Translations under genes and position numbers: made by a program | From: Candidatus Woesearchaeota archaeon | GTDB lineage: Archaea > Nanobdellota > Nanobdellia > Woesearchaeales > ARS49 | Direction: 5' to 3' | NCBI GenBank assembly: GCA_016215315.1 | Contig: JACRKG010000046.1 | Coordinates: 1 to 50,294, forward strand | Length of the DNA stretch: 50,294 bases | Notes under the pieces: model-generated | The model's database searches: none | The model's input: the letters and a program-made list of their open reading frames with translations, nothing else | Told to the model about the DNA's origin: nothing | In this document: in pieces, positions 9,277 to 17,666 of the stretch | How positions within the stretch are numbered: the first letter of the stretch is position 1 | Layout: every line of letters begins with the position of its first letter

Positions 9277-9798
9277 ATGCGCGAAATAGAAGTAAAAATT
9301 CTTGAAGTTAACCGAAAAGATGTTGAAGCAAAACTATTAAAACTTGGTGCAAAGAAAGTTTTTGAAGGAGAACTTAATGCGGTAATGTTTGATTTTGAAG
9401 ATGAAAAAATAAAGAATGCTAGAGATTTGTTGAGATTGAGAAAAGATGGTAAAAAGGTAATTCTGACTTACAAAAAATTTGTTAACGTTAGCGATGTCAA
9501 AGATTTTAAAGAAATTGAAGTTGAAGTTAGTGATTTTAGCAAAATGAAAGAAATCTTAGAAGAATTAGGATTGGCAGTTGTTGAAAGCACTAGAAAAACA
9601 AGAATAAGCTATCAATTGGAAGGAGTACACTTTGATTTTGACAAATACTTGGATGAAAACATTGCAATACCTGAGTTCTTAGAAATAGAAGCAGAGGACA
9701 ACATTGTACTGCACAAATACGTTAATTTGTTAGGTTTTGAAAGAAAAGACTGCAAACCATTAACTTTCTTTGAAGTGAGAGAATACTATAAAAACTAA
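9277..9798 (+). CDS. CYTH-domain protein (class IV adenylate cyclase / triphosphatase family)
   Basis: The 173-residue protein opens with the CYTH signature EIEVK (Glu3, Glu5, Lys7). Alternating basic and acidic strands typical of the triphosphate tunnel follow: LLRLRKDGKK, ILTYKKF, KEIEVEV and FLEIEAED. The family hydrolyses inorganic or thiamine triphosphate, or in some members makes cAMP; archaeal members are often annotated CyaB-like, and the sequence does not decide between activities. Length is typical for a single-domain member. It is cytoplasmic and has its own leaderless promoter. Its stop overlaps the convergent sodC stop by 4 nt. Confidence 0.88.
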   Translation: MREIEVKILEVNRKDVEAKLLKLGAKKVFEGELNAVMFDFEDEKIKNARDLLRLRKDGKKVILTYKKFVNVSDVKDFKEIEVEVSDFSKMKEILEELGLAVVESTRKTRISYQLEGVHFDFDKYLDENIAIPEFLEIEAEDNIVLHKYVNLLGFERKDCKPLTFFEVREYYKN

Positions 9799-10283
9799 AC
9801 TATCGTCCCGCATGCAACTGCTTCTCCAGAATTACCGCTTGGTTGAGAAACAAAATCATCTTGTTTTGCATGAACAACAATTGCTCTTCCTATTATTGAA
9901 TTGACGCCACTAAAACTCAAATAAGTAAACACTTTATCCATTTGAGCGTGACCTTTATTATTTGCATCTATATTTCCTAAATCACCAACATGATGTTCTT
10001 TATTCTCTGGGCTGCCGTGTTTTGAGTATACTGGATTCAAATGACCGCCTGCTTTTTCAGCATTATTATCACAACTGCCAAATTCATGGATGTGAATGCC
10101 ATGAGGGCCTGGCTGTAAGTTGTTGAGATCAGCAATAACTCTTACTCCTTTATTTTCTTCTTTAAAGATAACTGTTCCAGAAACATGAAAATTATCCGTA
10201 GGTTTTAGAACGATAAGTAATTCTTTAGGCTGATAACAGCTAATAAGAAAGAGGAATAGCACGGCCACTAACAAAGCCTTCAT
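9795..10283 (-). CDS. sodC: Cu/Zn superoxide dismutase, lipoprotein
   Basis: The 162-residue protein has a lipoprotein signal (hydrophobic 4-13, lipobox LISC with Cys16) and a complete Cu/Zn-SOD domain. Copper ligands are His64, His66, His81 and His138; zinc ligands His81, His89, His98 and Asp101; disulfide cysteines are Cys71 and Cys158. The enzyme dismutates superoxide outside the membrane. The active-site Arg that usually precedes the second Cys (Arg143 in the human enzyme) aligns with Ala155 here, which would weaken electrostatic guidance. Cu/Zn SOD is uncommon in archaea, so acquisition from bacteria is likely (inference). A TATA-like TTTAAATAAC lies about 20-30 nt upstream of the start on the minus strand. 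Confidence 0.93.
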   Translation of the reverse strand: MKALLVAVLFLFLISCYQPKELLIVLKPTDNFHVSGTVIFKEENKGVRVIADLNNLQPGPHGIHIHEFGSCDNNAEKAGGHLNPVYSKHGSPENKEHHVGDLGNIDANNKGHAQMDKVFTYLSFSGVNSIIGRAIVVHAKQDDFVSQPSGNSGEAVACGTIV

Positions 10284-10437
10284 AGTACCCTCTTTGTTTT
10301 AGTTATTTAAAAATGTTACTGAGTACATCATTCATCTGATGTCAGCTGCTGTCGAAACATTACTGGGTGTCGGGACTTCTGAGTTCTTCAAATAAGATTT
10401 TAAATGCCTCTTATTATTATGCCAGAAAAATAAACAA

Positions 10438-10447
10438 AATTTATAAA
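10438..10447 (+). promoter_or_regulatory. TATA-like box for the lipoprotein C45 pair
   Basis: AATTTATAAA lies 23-32 nt before the ATG at 10470, fitting a leaderless start. The intergenic stretch before it (10284-10437) is otherwise unremarkable. Confidence 0.55.
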
Positions 10448-10469
10448 CAAAACAGGTCAATAACTTTTA

Positions 10470-11768
10470 ATGAACTTCAAAAAATTAGCATTAACTGGTT
10501 TGGCAGCTACTTTGCTAAACTTGACTGGTTGTGCACAAGTAAAATTTGTTTATCACGGTGCAAATTATTTGATTGGAAATTATTCTGATTATACTGATGA
10601 TCACAGAGTGAGAATGAATGATGACAGAAGAAGTTTAGAACAAAAAATTCTTTCAAAAGCAAAACTAGAAGTTATTGGTGAAGGTAAAGATCAAGTTTAT
10701 GTTTTATACACTCAAGGAACTTCTTATGAGCGTGGTTTTCAACATGGAAGACTGCTAAAAGAACAAGTTAGAGAAAACATAGGGAGACTAATGCATATAA
10801 GAGATGGTGCAAGTGAGAAATATAAGGATGTTGTAAACACTGAACCGCTTTACACTGGCTACAAATCTTTAGAACCTTTTATTAGCGATGATTACAAAGA
10901 AGAAATGAACGGTTTAGCAGATGGTGCAGGACTAACTCTAGAATCTGTTCAGTTCACTCAAGCTTTAGGAGATATTGTGGAAAGCGCTTGCAGTAATTAC
11001 AATTTATCGAGCGAAGCAACTGGAGGAGATACAATACAAGTAAGAAGTTTAGACTTTCCTCTATTATTAAAAATCCAAGAAAATCCCGTGATTCAATTAG
11101 TCAAGCCAGAAAAAGGACACAAGTATGCAATGATTGGTTGGGCAGGAGTTTTGGGCACAGTTAGTGGAGTTAGTGAAGAAAAAATTGCTCTAGGAGAAGT
11201 AAGAGGAGATAAAGGAGTAGCAGCATATAGAGAAGCAAATAATTTAGGAGAAAAAAAAGAAACACTACGAGGAATACCAATGCCTTTCTTATTAAGAGAT
11301 GCACTACAATTTGATACAAACTTAGATGAAGTAACTGAAAGATTTAGAAATGCAAGCAGAACAAACTGTTATGTCTACTTAATTGGTGACGGCAAAACAC
11401 AAAATGCACTAGCATATTTAACTGATCATGAATTATTTAAGACACTTACAGAACAAGATTATCAAGAAGTATTATCTTTAGTCGAACCAAACAGCACTTT
11501 AGACCATATGAATGGTGTTATATTTTGCGGTTGGAATAATGGATTACTCAACCAGAAAATAAAAGAAAATTATGGAAGAATAAATGAGGAAATAATAAAA
11601 AAAGATATTAATCCTGCAATAGCCATGAAAACAAACTTACAAATTGTAGTTTATAATTTAACTCAAATGACTATTCAAGTTGCAAATGCAGAAGGAAAAC
11701 AAAAAGCATCCAACAGAAATTATACATTTTTAGACTTAAAAGAAGCATTTAAATGGTTTGAAAAATGA
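10470..11768 (+). CDS. C45-type Ntn hydrolase/acyltransferase, lipoprotein (copy 1)
   Basis: The 432-residue protein carries a lipoprotein signal (KK, hydrophobic core, lipobox LTGC with Cys21) and then a domain like peptidase C45/acyl-CoA:6-aminopenicillanate acyltransferase. Visible family features are YERGFQHGRLL near 86-96, a presumed nucleophile Cys174 in SACSNY, QVRSLDFPL and GWAGVLGTVSGVSEEKIALG. C45 enzymes self-cleave before the Cys, which becomes the N-terminal nucleophile. The natural substrate is unknown; a secreted N-acyl amide or lipid-amide hydrolase is one option. The stop overlaps the ATG of the next, closely similar gene (ATGA), so this is a tandem duplication in one operon. 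Confidence 0.82.
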   Translation: MNFKKLALTGLAATLLNLTGCAQVKFVYHGANYLIGNYSDYTDDHRVRMNDDRRSLEQKILSKAKLEVIGEGKDQVYVLYTQGTSYERGFQHGRLLKEQVRENIGRLMHIRDGASEKYKDVVNTEPLYTGYKSLEPFISDDYKEEMNGLADGAGLTLESVQFTQALGDIVESACSNYNLSSEATGGDTIQVRSLDFPLLLKIQENPVIQLVKPEKGHKYAMIGWAGVLGTVSGVSEEKIALGEVRGDKGVAAYREANNLGEKKETLRGIPMPFLLRDALQFDTNLDEVTERFRNASRTNCYVYLIGDGKTQNALAYLTDHELFKTLTEQDYQEVLSLVEPNSTLDHMNGVIFCGWNNGLLNQKIKENYGRINEEIIKKDINPAIAMKTNLQIVVYNLTQMTIQVANAEGKQKASNRNYTFLDLKEAFKWFEK

Positions 11769-13006
11769 AAAACAAAGTACTTCCGTTAATACTAACAGGA
11801 GCACTATTAATGCCTGCATGCAATTTGTTCTCAAAAAACCAAAATGCTGTTGTCGCAGAACAAACTTTAGAACAAAAAATTCTTTCAAAAGCAAAACTAG
11901 AAATTATTGGTGAAGGAACTGATAAAATTTATGTGCTTTACACTCAAGGAACACCTTACGAAAGAGGATTTCAACACGGAAAATTACTAAAAGAACAAGT
12001 AACAAAAAATCTTACCTCAATAATAAAATCAAAAGAATACATTACTTCTGATTTAGATGAAGACAAAAAAGAAAACGTTAACGTAGGTTACCAAAAAATG
12101 GAACCATTCATCTCACAACAATTTAAAGAAGAAATGAAAGGATTGGCAGATGGTGCTGAAGTAAGTATTGCAGATTTGCAATTTTACCAAATAGTCGGGG
12201 ATGTTGTAGAAAATGGTTGCAGTAATTATTTTTTAAAAGGAAGTGCCACACAAAATAATAACGTTGTTCAAGTAAGAATTCTAGATTTTCCTTTAGAATT
12301 TGGAGTGCAAAATTATCCAGTAATATCTGTAGTTAATCCTGATGTAGGTCATCCTTTTGCAACAATTGGTTGGGCAGGATTCTTAGGTGCAGTAACTGGA
12401 GTAAGTCAAGAAAAAATTGCCTTAGGAGAAATGCGAGGAGATAGAGCTGTAGAATTATATCGCAAACTTAACAATTTAGAAGAAAAAAAAGAAACACTTA
12501 AAGGAACACCAATGCCTTTCTTGTTAAGAGAAATATTGCAGTTTGATACAAACTTAGATGAAGTAACTGAAAGACTTAGAACTGCTAACAGAACCAATTG
12601 TTATGTGTACGTTATTGGTGATGGCGAAGCACAAGAACCTAGAGCTTACTTAACTGATCATGAATTGTTTGAAGCTTTTGATACTGAAAAATTCCAAAAA
12701 ATAGTTTCCGCAGTAGAACCAGAAATTACTCTAGAAAACAAAAGCGATGTAATATTTGGAGGACACAATAACAAGTTAATAAATGAAAAAGTCAATCAAT
12801 ATTATGGAAGAATAACTGAAGACTTAATCAAACAAGACTTTAATCCTGCACTAGCCATGAAAGGCAATCTGCAAATCACCATTTACAACTTAACAAACAT
12901 GACTTTACAAGTAGCAAACGCAGAAGGAGCAAAAGGCAGAGCAGCAGAACAAGGATATGTATTCTTAGATTTGAATGAAGCGTTTAATTGGTTCAAAGAA
13001 CATTAA
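11765..13006 (+). CDS. C45-type Ntn hydrolase/acyltransferase, lipoprotein (copy 2)
   Basis: A 413-residue tandem paralogue of the preceding gene. Both share the segment TLEQKILSKAKLE after the signal, YERGFQHGKLLKEQV, and long identical stretches such as LQFDTNLDEVTER near 270. The lipobox is MPAC (Cys19) and the presumed nucleophile Cys152 lies in NGCSNY. It is thus an exported, membrane-anchored hydrolase. The close similarity suggests a fairly recent duplication or homogenisation. It is translated from an ATGA overlap with copy 1. Confidence 0.82.
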   Translation: MKNKVLPLILTGALLMPACNLFSKNQNAVVAEQTLEQKILSKAKLEIIGEGTDKIYVLYTQGTPYERGFQHGKLLKEQVTKNLTSIIKSKEYITSDLDEDKKENVNVGYQKMEPFISQQFKEEMKGLADGAEVSIADLQFYQIVGDVVENGCSNYFLKGSATQNNNVVQVRILDFPLEFGVQNYPVISVVNPDVGHPFATIGWAGFLGAVTGVSQEKIALGEMRGDRAVELYRKLNNLEEKKETLKGTPMPFLLREILQFDTNLDEVTERLRTANRTNCYVYVIGDGEAQEPRAYLTDHELFEAFDTEKFQKIVSAVEPEITLENKSDVIFGGHNNKLINEKVNQYYGRITEDLIKQDFNPALAMKGNLQITIYNLTNMTLQVANAEGAKGRAAEQGYVFLDLNEAFNWFKEH

Positions 13007-13028
13007 AATTCTTTTCTACCTTTGATTT

Positions 13029-14006
13029 TTATTTGACTTCAAAATAATAACAACTAAACTCATCAGATTTCGCTCCTTCAGAAACTAGCATTCTTTTCTT
13101 TGTTAAATTCATAATAATTGTATGAATTGTTTCAATTCCTCCTTGGAAAGTTATTGGAGCTTGAACCCCTTCTAATTTGAATGCCTTTTTCAAATCTTGA
13201 GGTAATAATTTTCTTGATTGGCGAATATAATTTCTTAAAGCATCTTCAAATATTGTTTGTCTCTTGCAAAGTTCTCCCTGGGAATTAAAAGAATTAGTGT
13301 GCGTTACAAACTTATCACTCCAAATCTCACTTACAATTTCGGGAGTTGTTTCAAAACTACAAATATTGCCTCCTTTGTCACCAACTAAATAATTAGCGCT
13401 TGCTGCTCTAGGAGAATTCTTGATTAATTCAGCAACAGATTTGGAATCTTTATTTTCTAAAATCCCTCTCATCAATATGTGAACTGGGATCCCCGTTTTA
13501 TTAACGCTAAAAGTAGGTAAATAATTCAAGCAAAGTCCCAAACCATCTGCATTCATACCTATCTTTCCAACCATGCCTGGCTCGATGAGCATTTTAATTC
13601 TTGAATTTATTTCAACAATTCTAGTTAAATTTCTCCAATTATTCATCCAATCCCAATTCTGTCCAAGAACAACATCATAATTGACTTTAGTAAATTCGTC
13701 AACACCAACAGCAGTACACTCGTTTAAATTGATGTTTGACAATAACTCAGTTCTAGAATTAATGGCATAAATTAAATTAACATCCAAATTTGAGCCTTCA
13801 GCAATACTTTTAATTTCTTCATCCAATTTAGGAAAATAGTTCTCAGTGGCACTTCTAAAACCTTCAACCAAATCGGGTATTTCACTTAAAGGTTTCTTCC
13901 ACAAATCAAGATAAAGGTTAAGAGTCTGATTAATTTCCGCTCTTAATTCTTCTCCATGAGCTCCGCCTATTTCTTTATTGGTTCCTTTGAATTTTAGTTC
14001 AAGCAT
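13029..14006 (-). CDS. C45 family acyltransferase/peptidase, cytoplasmic form
   Basis: The 325-residue protein is a more canonical C45 member: EIGGAHGEEL near the N-terminus, nucleophile Cys97 in NECTAVG, LGQNWDW at 114-120, GMVGKIGMNADGLGLCLNY and an ANYLVGD block. There is no signal peptide, so unlike its two plus-strand neighbours it should be cytoplasmic. The fold is homologous but sequence similarity to the lipoproteins is low, so this is not part of the tandem duplication. C45 relatives cleave or transfer acyl groups on amides; the substrate cannot be read from sequence. It is convergent with the lipoprotein pair. Confidence 0.88.
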   Translation of the reverse strand: MLELKFKGTNKEIGGAHGEELRAEINQTLNLYLDLWKKPLSEIPDLVEGFRSATENYFPKLDEEIKSIAEGSNLDVNLIYAINSRTELLSNINLNECTAVGVDEFTKVNYDVVLGQNWDWMNNWRNLTRIVEINSRIKMLIEPGMVGKIGMNADGLGLCLNYLPTFSVNKTGIPVHILMRGILENKDSKSVAELIKNSPRAASANYLVGDKGGNICSFETTPEIVSEIWSDKFVTHTNSFNSQGELCKRQTIFEDALRNYIRQSRKLLPQDLKKAFKLEGVQAPITFQGGIETIHTIIMNLTKKRMLVSEGAKSDEFSCYYFEVK

Positions 14007-14090
14007 ATTTTAGGGTAATTCAAGTTGTTTTTAATATTTATTAAACTATTGGGTTTATTTTTGTAAAAACTTTCTCCTTTTAAACTTTAG

Positions 14091-14213
14091 TCTCAGCCCG
14101 TCCGCAAATTGATAAAAAATAATTTGTGGCGGACGGTCTTCGAGATGATAATCAAAGATCATTCCGAAGACTGGCTGGCCAAAGTTCATATCAATTTGCC
14201 AGCCAGTCTGAGA
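14091..14213. ncRNA. Structured intergenic element, cloverleaf-like, strand uncertain
   Basis: Within the 290-nt gap 14007-14296, four helices nest as a cloverleaf. A closing stem TCTCAG (14091-14096) pairs with CTGAGA (14208-14213). Arm 1 is CCGTCCGC (14098-14105) with GCGGACGG (14129-14136); arm 2 TCTTCG (14137-14142) with CGAAGA (14165-14170), with a further inner stem; arm 3 CTGGCTGGC (14171-14179) with GCCAGCCAG (14198-14206). All pairs are perfect and the GC content is far above the surroundings. It could be a structured RNA in the 3' region of the minus-strand lipoprotein hydrolase gene, or a palindromic mobile repeat. Confidence 0.5.
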
Positions 14214-14296
14214 GTCTATGTCCGCAGGAATAAAAACTGAGAAATTTTTTTATTATTAAAAAATAGATGTGAAAACTAGAAAAACTCAAAAATTTA

Positions 14297-15292
14297 TTAT
14301 TCTTGTTCTTTATCTGTTTCAGCGAACTTTTTCTTGAAAAATTCATAACTAGTTTTTTGCACATACCTGAATGGCGGCAGAATGTACATGAATGCAGTAT
14401 AATGTCCTGCCAATAAATAAACTACGGAAGGATTTCCTATTAATTTTTTGAGTTTTCTTTGGCATTCTATAGGAACAACATTGTCAAATAAAGTTATGTA
14501 CATTAAAGTATTTTTGTCGTTAATAAATGGAGCTAAATATTTTGGATCCGATCTTATTGTTTCTCTTAATTGTTCAAATAATTTCTTTTTGTCTGCTATT
14601 CCTTGCAATTCCTCAACAATACCTCCTTCTTTTGTATGCTCTAAAATGTAAGGAATATCTGCTCCACCCATAACAAAAATATTCACTTTTAACCTTTCAT
14701 CGATTCCTGCAAGAGTTGCATTCTTAATTGCACCTAAACTTATACCTAAAGAACCAATCTTATCTTTATCAATATCTGGAAATTCTTGAAGAATATCAAT
14801 AGCTCGCATAGTATCAATTAAAGACTGCTTTAGAATATCTTCTAACCCTTGAGCATAATTGTTGTTGTCAGGAAATTTATCATTAGGTCTATGAACAATA
14901 GCGCAAGCAAAGCCTCTATCTGCGTAATATTCTGCAAACATTTCTGAAAGAGTATTTTTCCCTCCAAGTATTGGGGAAAGAATGATTAGAGGAGTTTTTT
15001 CTTCCCCTTTTATATCATAATAATCAACTGTTGCAAAATCATTTAAAGGTTTAGTATGCATTGCACTATGAAATGTTAAAGTTTTTATGGTATAATGTTC
15101 TTTTTCGCTCATTTGAAGTAATTGATAATCAATTGGTGCTTTGGGGTATGAGAAATATTCTTTAACCCAACCAGGCTTTTCAACCTCTCTCTTAAAATTT
15201 TCTCCAGGAATCATGTAACCAAAACAGCCAGATAAGCCTAAAATTAGTGGCACTGAACAAACTAGGTTTTTAAGACCACGTTTAATGCTCAT
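14297..15292 (-). CDS. Alpha/beta hydrolase lipoprotein
   Basis: The 331-residue protein has a lipobox LSGC (Cys23) after a basic, hydrophobic signal. An alpha/beta-hydrolase domain follows: LIILSPILGG near 102-111 (oxyanion side), nucleophile Ser185 in GISLGA, Asp270 in LFDNVVP and His297 in AGHYTA complete a catalytic triad. This suggests an exported esterase, lipase or peptidase anchored outside the membrane; the substrate is unknown. A TATA-like ATTTAAAT at 15313-15320 lies about 20-28 nt upstream of the ATG. It lies head to head with the ADP-ribosylglycohydrolase gene. Confidence 0.85.
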   Translation of the reverse strand: MSIKRGLKNLVCSVPLILGLSGCFGYMIPGENFKREVEKPGWVKEYFSYPKAPIDYQLLQMSEKEHYTIKTLTFHSAMHTKPLNDFATVDYYDIKGEEKTPLIILSPILGGKNTLSEMFAEYYADRGFACAIVHRPNDKFPDNNNYAQGLEDILKQSLIDTMRAIDILQEFPDIDKDKIGSLGISLGAIKNATLAGIDERLKVNIFVMGGADIPYILEHTKEGGIVEELQGIADKKKLFEQLRETIRSDPKYLAPFINDKNTLMYITLFDNVVPIECQRKLKKLIGNPSVVYLLAGHYTAFMYILPPFRYVQKTSYEFFKKKFAETDKEQE

Positions 15293-15360
15293 ATTTTATT
15301 TAAAAAATGCCCAATTTAAATGCTTTATGCCCTATTTCGGTCAAAAAATGACCAAAACAA

Positions 15361-15370
15361 TTATAAATAA
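15361..15370 (+). promoter_or_regulatory. TATA box of the ADP-ribosylglycohydrolase gene
   Basis: TTATAAATAA lies 20-29 nt before ATG 15390. This spacing favours 15390 as a leaderless start over an in-frame ATG at 15285, which would lie inside the divergent lipoprotein gene and add a 35-residue N-terminus unlike the family. Confidence 0.65.
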
Positions 15371-15389
15371 GTGTTATTTCAACACGAAT

Positions 15390-16409
15390 ATGAACAACTA
15401 CTCAGCTTCATTAATTGGCTGCGCGATTGGTGATTCTTTAGGAATGCCTGTTGAAGGCTGGAAGCGAGAACAAATACAAAAGTACGTTGAAAAAATTGAT
15501 CATTTCATTGATCCTGTCCTTGTTAAGGATAAAACGGGAAATTTAGTTGAAGAAGACGAATTTGGAAAACTAAGATACTGGACTAAAGACTTCAAAAAAG
15601 GAGAATACACTGATGACACAATTCTAACTTTAACTATTGCTGAATCACTAGCACAAAGAGGAGGAGTAAATATTTATGATATTGCTGAAAGACATTTAAT
15701 AGAATACAAAAAAGACAACAAAGGTTTCGGAGGAACAACTAGAGAAGCAATGGAAAATTTAATCAAAGGAAAAACAATCTGGGAATCAGGAGTAATAGGC
15801 GGTCCAGGTAATGCTCCTGCAATGAAAATGTCTCCAATGGGATTTTACATGCACGCAACAGGTAATTACAAACAAGGCTTAGAGCTTGCAAGATTAATCG
15901 GACAAATAACTCATTTAGATCCCAGATCAGTTGCTGGAGGAATTGTTCAAGCTCACGCAATTTATTCTGCGCTAAAAGAAACATCCCGAGAAGAATTTGT
16001 TAATTCAATTGTTGAAGTCTGCAAAGAATGGGAAGAACCATTAACTGAAAAATTCTCTTGGCATGAACAAGGAAATTTACTTTCTCGACTTGAATGGATC
16101 AAAGAAAACAAAGACGCAAGCGATGAAGAAGCATATCAACATATTGGTTGTACGAGTGTTACTTATCGTTCCTACCCTTTTGCGTTATTTATGTTTCAAA
16201 AACATTTGAACAATCCAATCCAAGGTTTGATCGAAGCAGTTAATTATGGTGGAGATTGTGATACTGTTGGAGCAATGTACGGGAGTCTAGTTGGGGCAAG
16301 ATTTGGTGATGTTTTCCCTGAAAATTTAAAGAAAGAATTAAAAAACTTAGCCCATTTACAAAGCTTAGGGGAAACGATTCATGCTAAACTTACCAAAAAA
16401 GTACAATAA
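15390..16409 (+). CDS. ADP-ribosylglycohydrolase family protein
   Basis: From ATG 15390 this is a 339-residue protein beginning NNYSASLIGCAIGDSLGMP, the usual family N-terminus. Other hallmarks are YTDDTILTL (metal-binding Thr-Asp-Asp), GNAPAMKMSPMG, an ITHLDPRSVAGG block and NYGGDCDTVGAMYGSLVG near the end, with the second metal-binding Asp pair. The family uses two Mg ions to remove ADP-ribose from protein side chains or related conjugates. The downstream DUF1152 gene overlaps its last 29 nt and is probably co-transcribed. A link with NAD or ADP-ribose signalling, and perhaps with Fic proteins elsewhere in the window, is only conjecture. Confidence 0.92.
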   Translation: MNNYSASLIGCAIGDSLGMPVEGWKREQIQKYVEKIDHFIDPVLVKDKTGNLVEEDEFGKLRYWTKDFKKGEYTDDTILTLTIAESLAQRGGVNIYDIAERHLIEYKKDNKGFGGTTREAMENLIKGKTIWESGVIGGPGNAPAMKMSPMGFYMHATGNYKQGLELARLIGQITHLDPRSVAGGIVQAHAIYSALKETSREEFVNSIVEVCKEWEEPLTEKFSWHEQGNLLSRLEWIKENKDASDEEAYQHIGCTSVTYRSYPFALFMFQKHLNNPIQGLIEAVNYGGDCDTVGAMYGSLVGARFGDVFPENLKKELKNLAHLQSLGETIHAKLTKKVQ

Positions 16410-17640
16410 AGCACTTCTTATAGGCACAGGTGGAGGAAATGATATTGTTAGCGCAATACTTCCTGCATTATACTTATCAAAACAAGGAACTCAAGTAGAT
16501 ATTGCAGGAATACTCAGCCCAGGAGCAACACACACTTATAGAGGAAAACAAGAACAAGTAATAAACAAATTAGAAGGAGATGTTAAAAGATTTATTAGCT
16601 CAAAGAAACCTACAGAAATCTCTTTTGTTGACTCTTCTTTGCCACAAATAGCTAAAGAATTAAAGATTCCCGTAAATAATTTTTACAATCTCTCAACAAA
16701 ACAAGGAAGTCAAGAATTATCCGTTACAGTAAAAAAATTAGTAGAAACAAACAAGTATGATTTGGTTTTAGGTGTTGACGTTGGTGGAGATATTTTAGCT
16801 AGAGGAAAAGAAGATAGCAAATTATTTTCTCCAATGATGGATTTTACTACTTTATACATTCTTCCTTGCTTAAATGTCGATTCATTTTTACTAGAATTCG
16901 GTCTAGGAACTGACGGAGAATTAGAATCTAACGGAATCAGAGAAATATTAACTGAATTGAGACAAAAAAATTTAATTTTGAACGAAAGCGAAATAAACAA
17001 AAATGACAAAGAAGTATCTTCGTTCAAAATTATTTATGAAAAGATTTCAAAAACAAGAACTGGAAACACAATACCACTAACTCTTAAAAGTTTAGAACAC
17101 AAAGGCAGTGATTTAATAGTAGAACACAAGCATACAACAAGAATAAACAATAAAAAATGGGAATTAATTACTGAAGTAAGATTATTAGAAGAAACACTAG
17201 GCCAAGCATACTTAATAGATGTTAAAGCATTAGTAAAAAATCGTCAAAGCACAGTACTGCAGCACAGCAATCCTTTAGAACAATTAATACAACTAAAAAA
17301 AATACCAACTTGGAAAACAGAATTAGACCTTAACTATCTCTGGGGTGGAAACGATTTAAATTGGAACGGAAAGAGTAATGGAGGATTTTGCCTACAAGCA
17401 CTAACCCCCGCATTCCAATTACTTGAAGAAACCAGAAAAGAAATAGTCCAAGAAGGCTACAAACAAATGCAAGAAGGAATGAGTGATGCAATACTTGTTT
17501 TTAACAATGATTTGAAATATTTAGAAAAAGGAAAGGTAGAATTCAGAGGAGGAAAATTCAGCATACTGAGCAACAACGAAAATCTTGAAGAAGAAATAGC
17601 ACATACTGCTGAGCAAATAAGTGAGCACAGCGTGAATTAA
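16381..17640 (+). CDS. DUF1152 family protein
   Basis: The 419-residue protein shows the DUF1152 pattern: an N-terminal ALLIGTGGGNDIVSAIL nucleotide-binding-like loop, AGILSPGATH, DLVLGVDVGGDILARG with DSKLFSPMMD, and FLLEFGLGTDGEL. Family members are typically 300-350 residues and of unknown biochemical activity; the glycine-rich first loop suggests nucleotide binding. The C-terminal 90 residues look like an extension. The start lies within the end of the ADP-ribosylglycohydrolase gene (29-nt overlap), which suggests functional pairing. A T-run (TTATTTTTTT at 17653-17662) after the gene may terminate transcription. Confidence 0.8.
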   Translation: MLNLPKKYNKALLIGTGGGNDIVSAILPALYLSKQGTQVDIAGILSPGATHTYRGKQEQVINKLEGDVKRFISSKKPTEISFVDSSLPQIAKELKIPVNNFYNLSTKQGSQELSVTVKKLVETNKYDLVLGVDVGGDILARGKEDSKLFSPMMDFTTLYILPCLNVDSFLLEFGLGTDGELESNGIREILTELRQKNLILNESEINKNDKEVSSFKIIYEKISKTRTGNTIPLTLKSLEHKGSDLIVEHKHTTRINNKKWELITEVRLLEETLGQAYLIDVKALVKNRQSTVLQHSNPLEQLIQLKKIPTWKTELDLNYLWGGNDLNWNGKSNGGFCLQALTPAFQLLEETRKEIVQEGYKQMQEGMSDAILVFNNDLKYLEKGKVEFRGGKFSILSNNENLEEEIAHTAEQISEHSVN

Positions 17641-17666
17641 GTTCTTAAATTAATGTTATTTTTTTG

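Noticed and set aside
10367-10588. Open frame of 73 codons upstream of and overlapping the first C45 lipoprotein gene
   Set aside because: It overlaps the lipoprotein start out of frame, lacks a promoter at the right distance, and the overlapped frame has a clear signal peptide and family match.
15285-15389. Longer N-terminus for the ADP-ribosylglycohydrolase from ATG 15285
   Set aside because: It would overlap the divergent lipoprotein start, adds residues unlike the family, and a TATA box sits correctly before ATG 15390.
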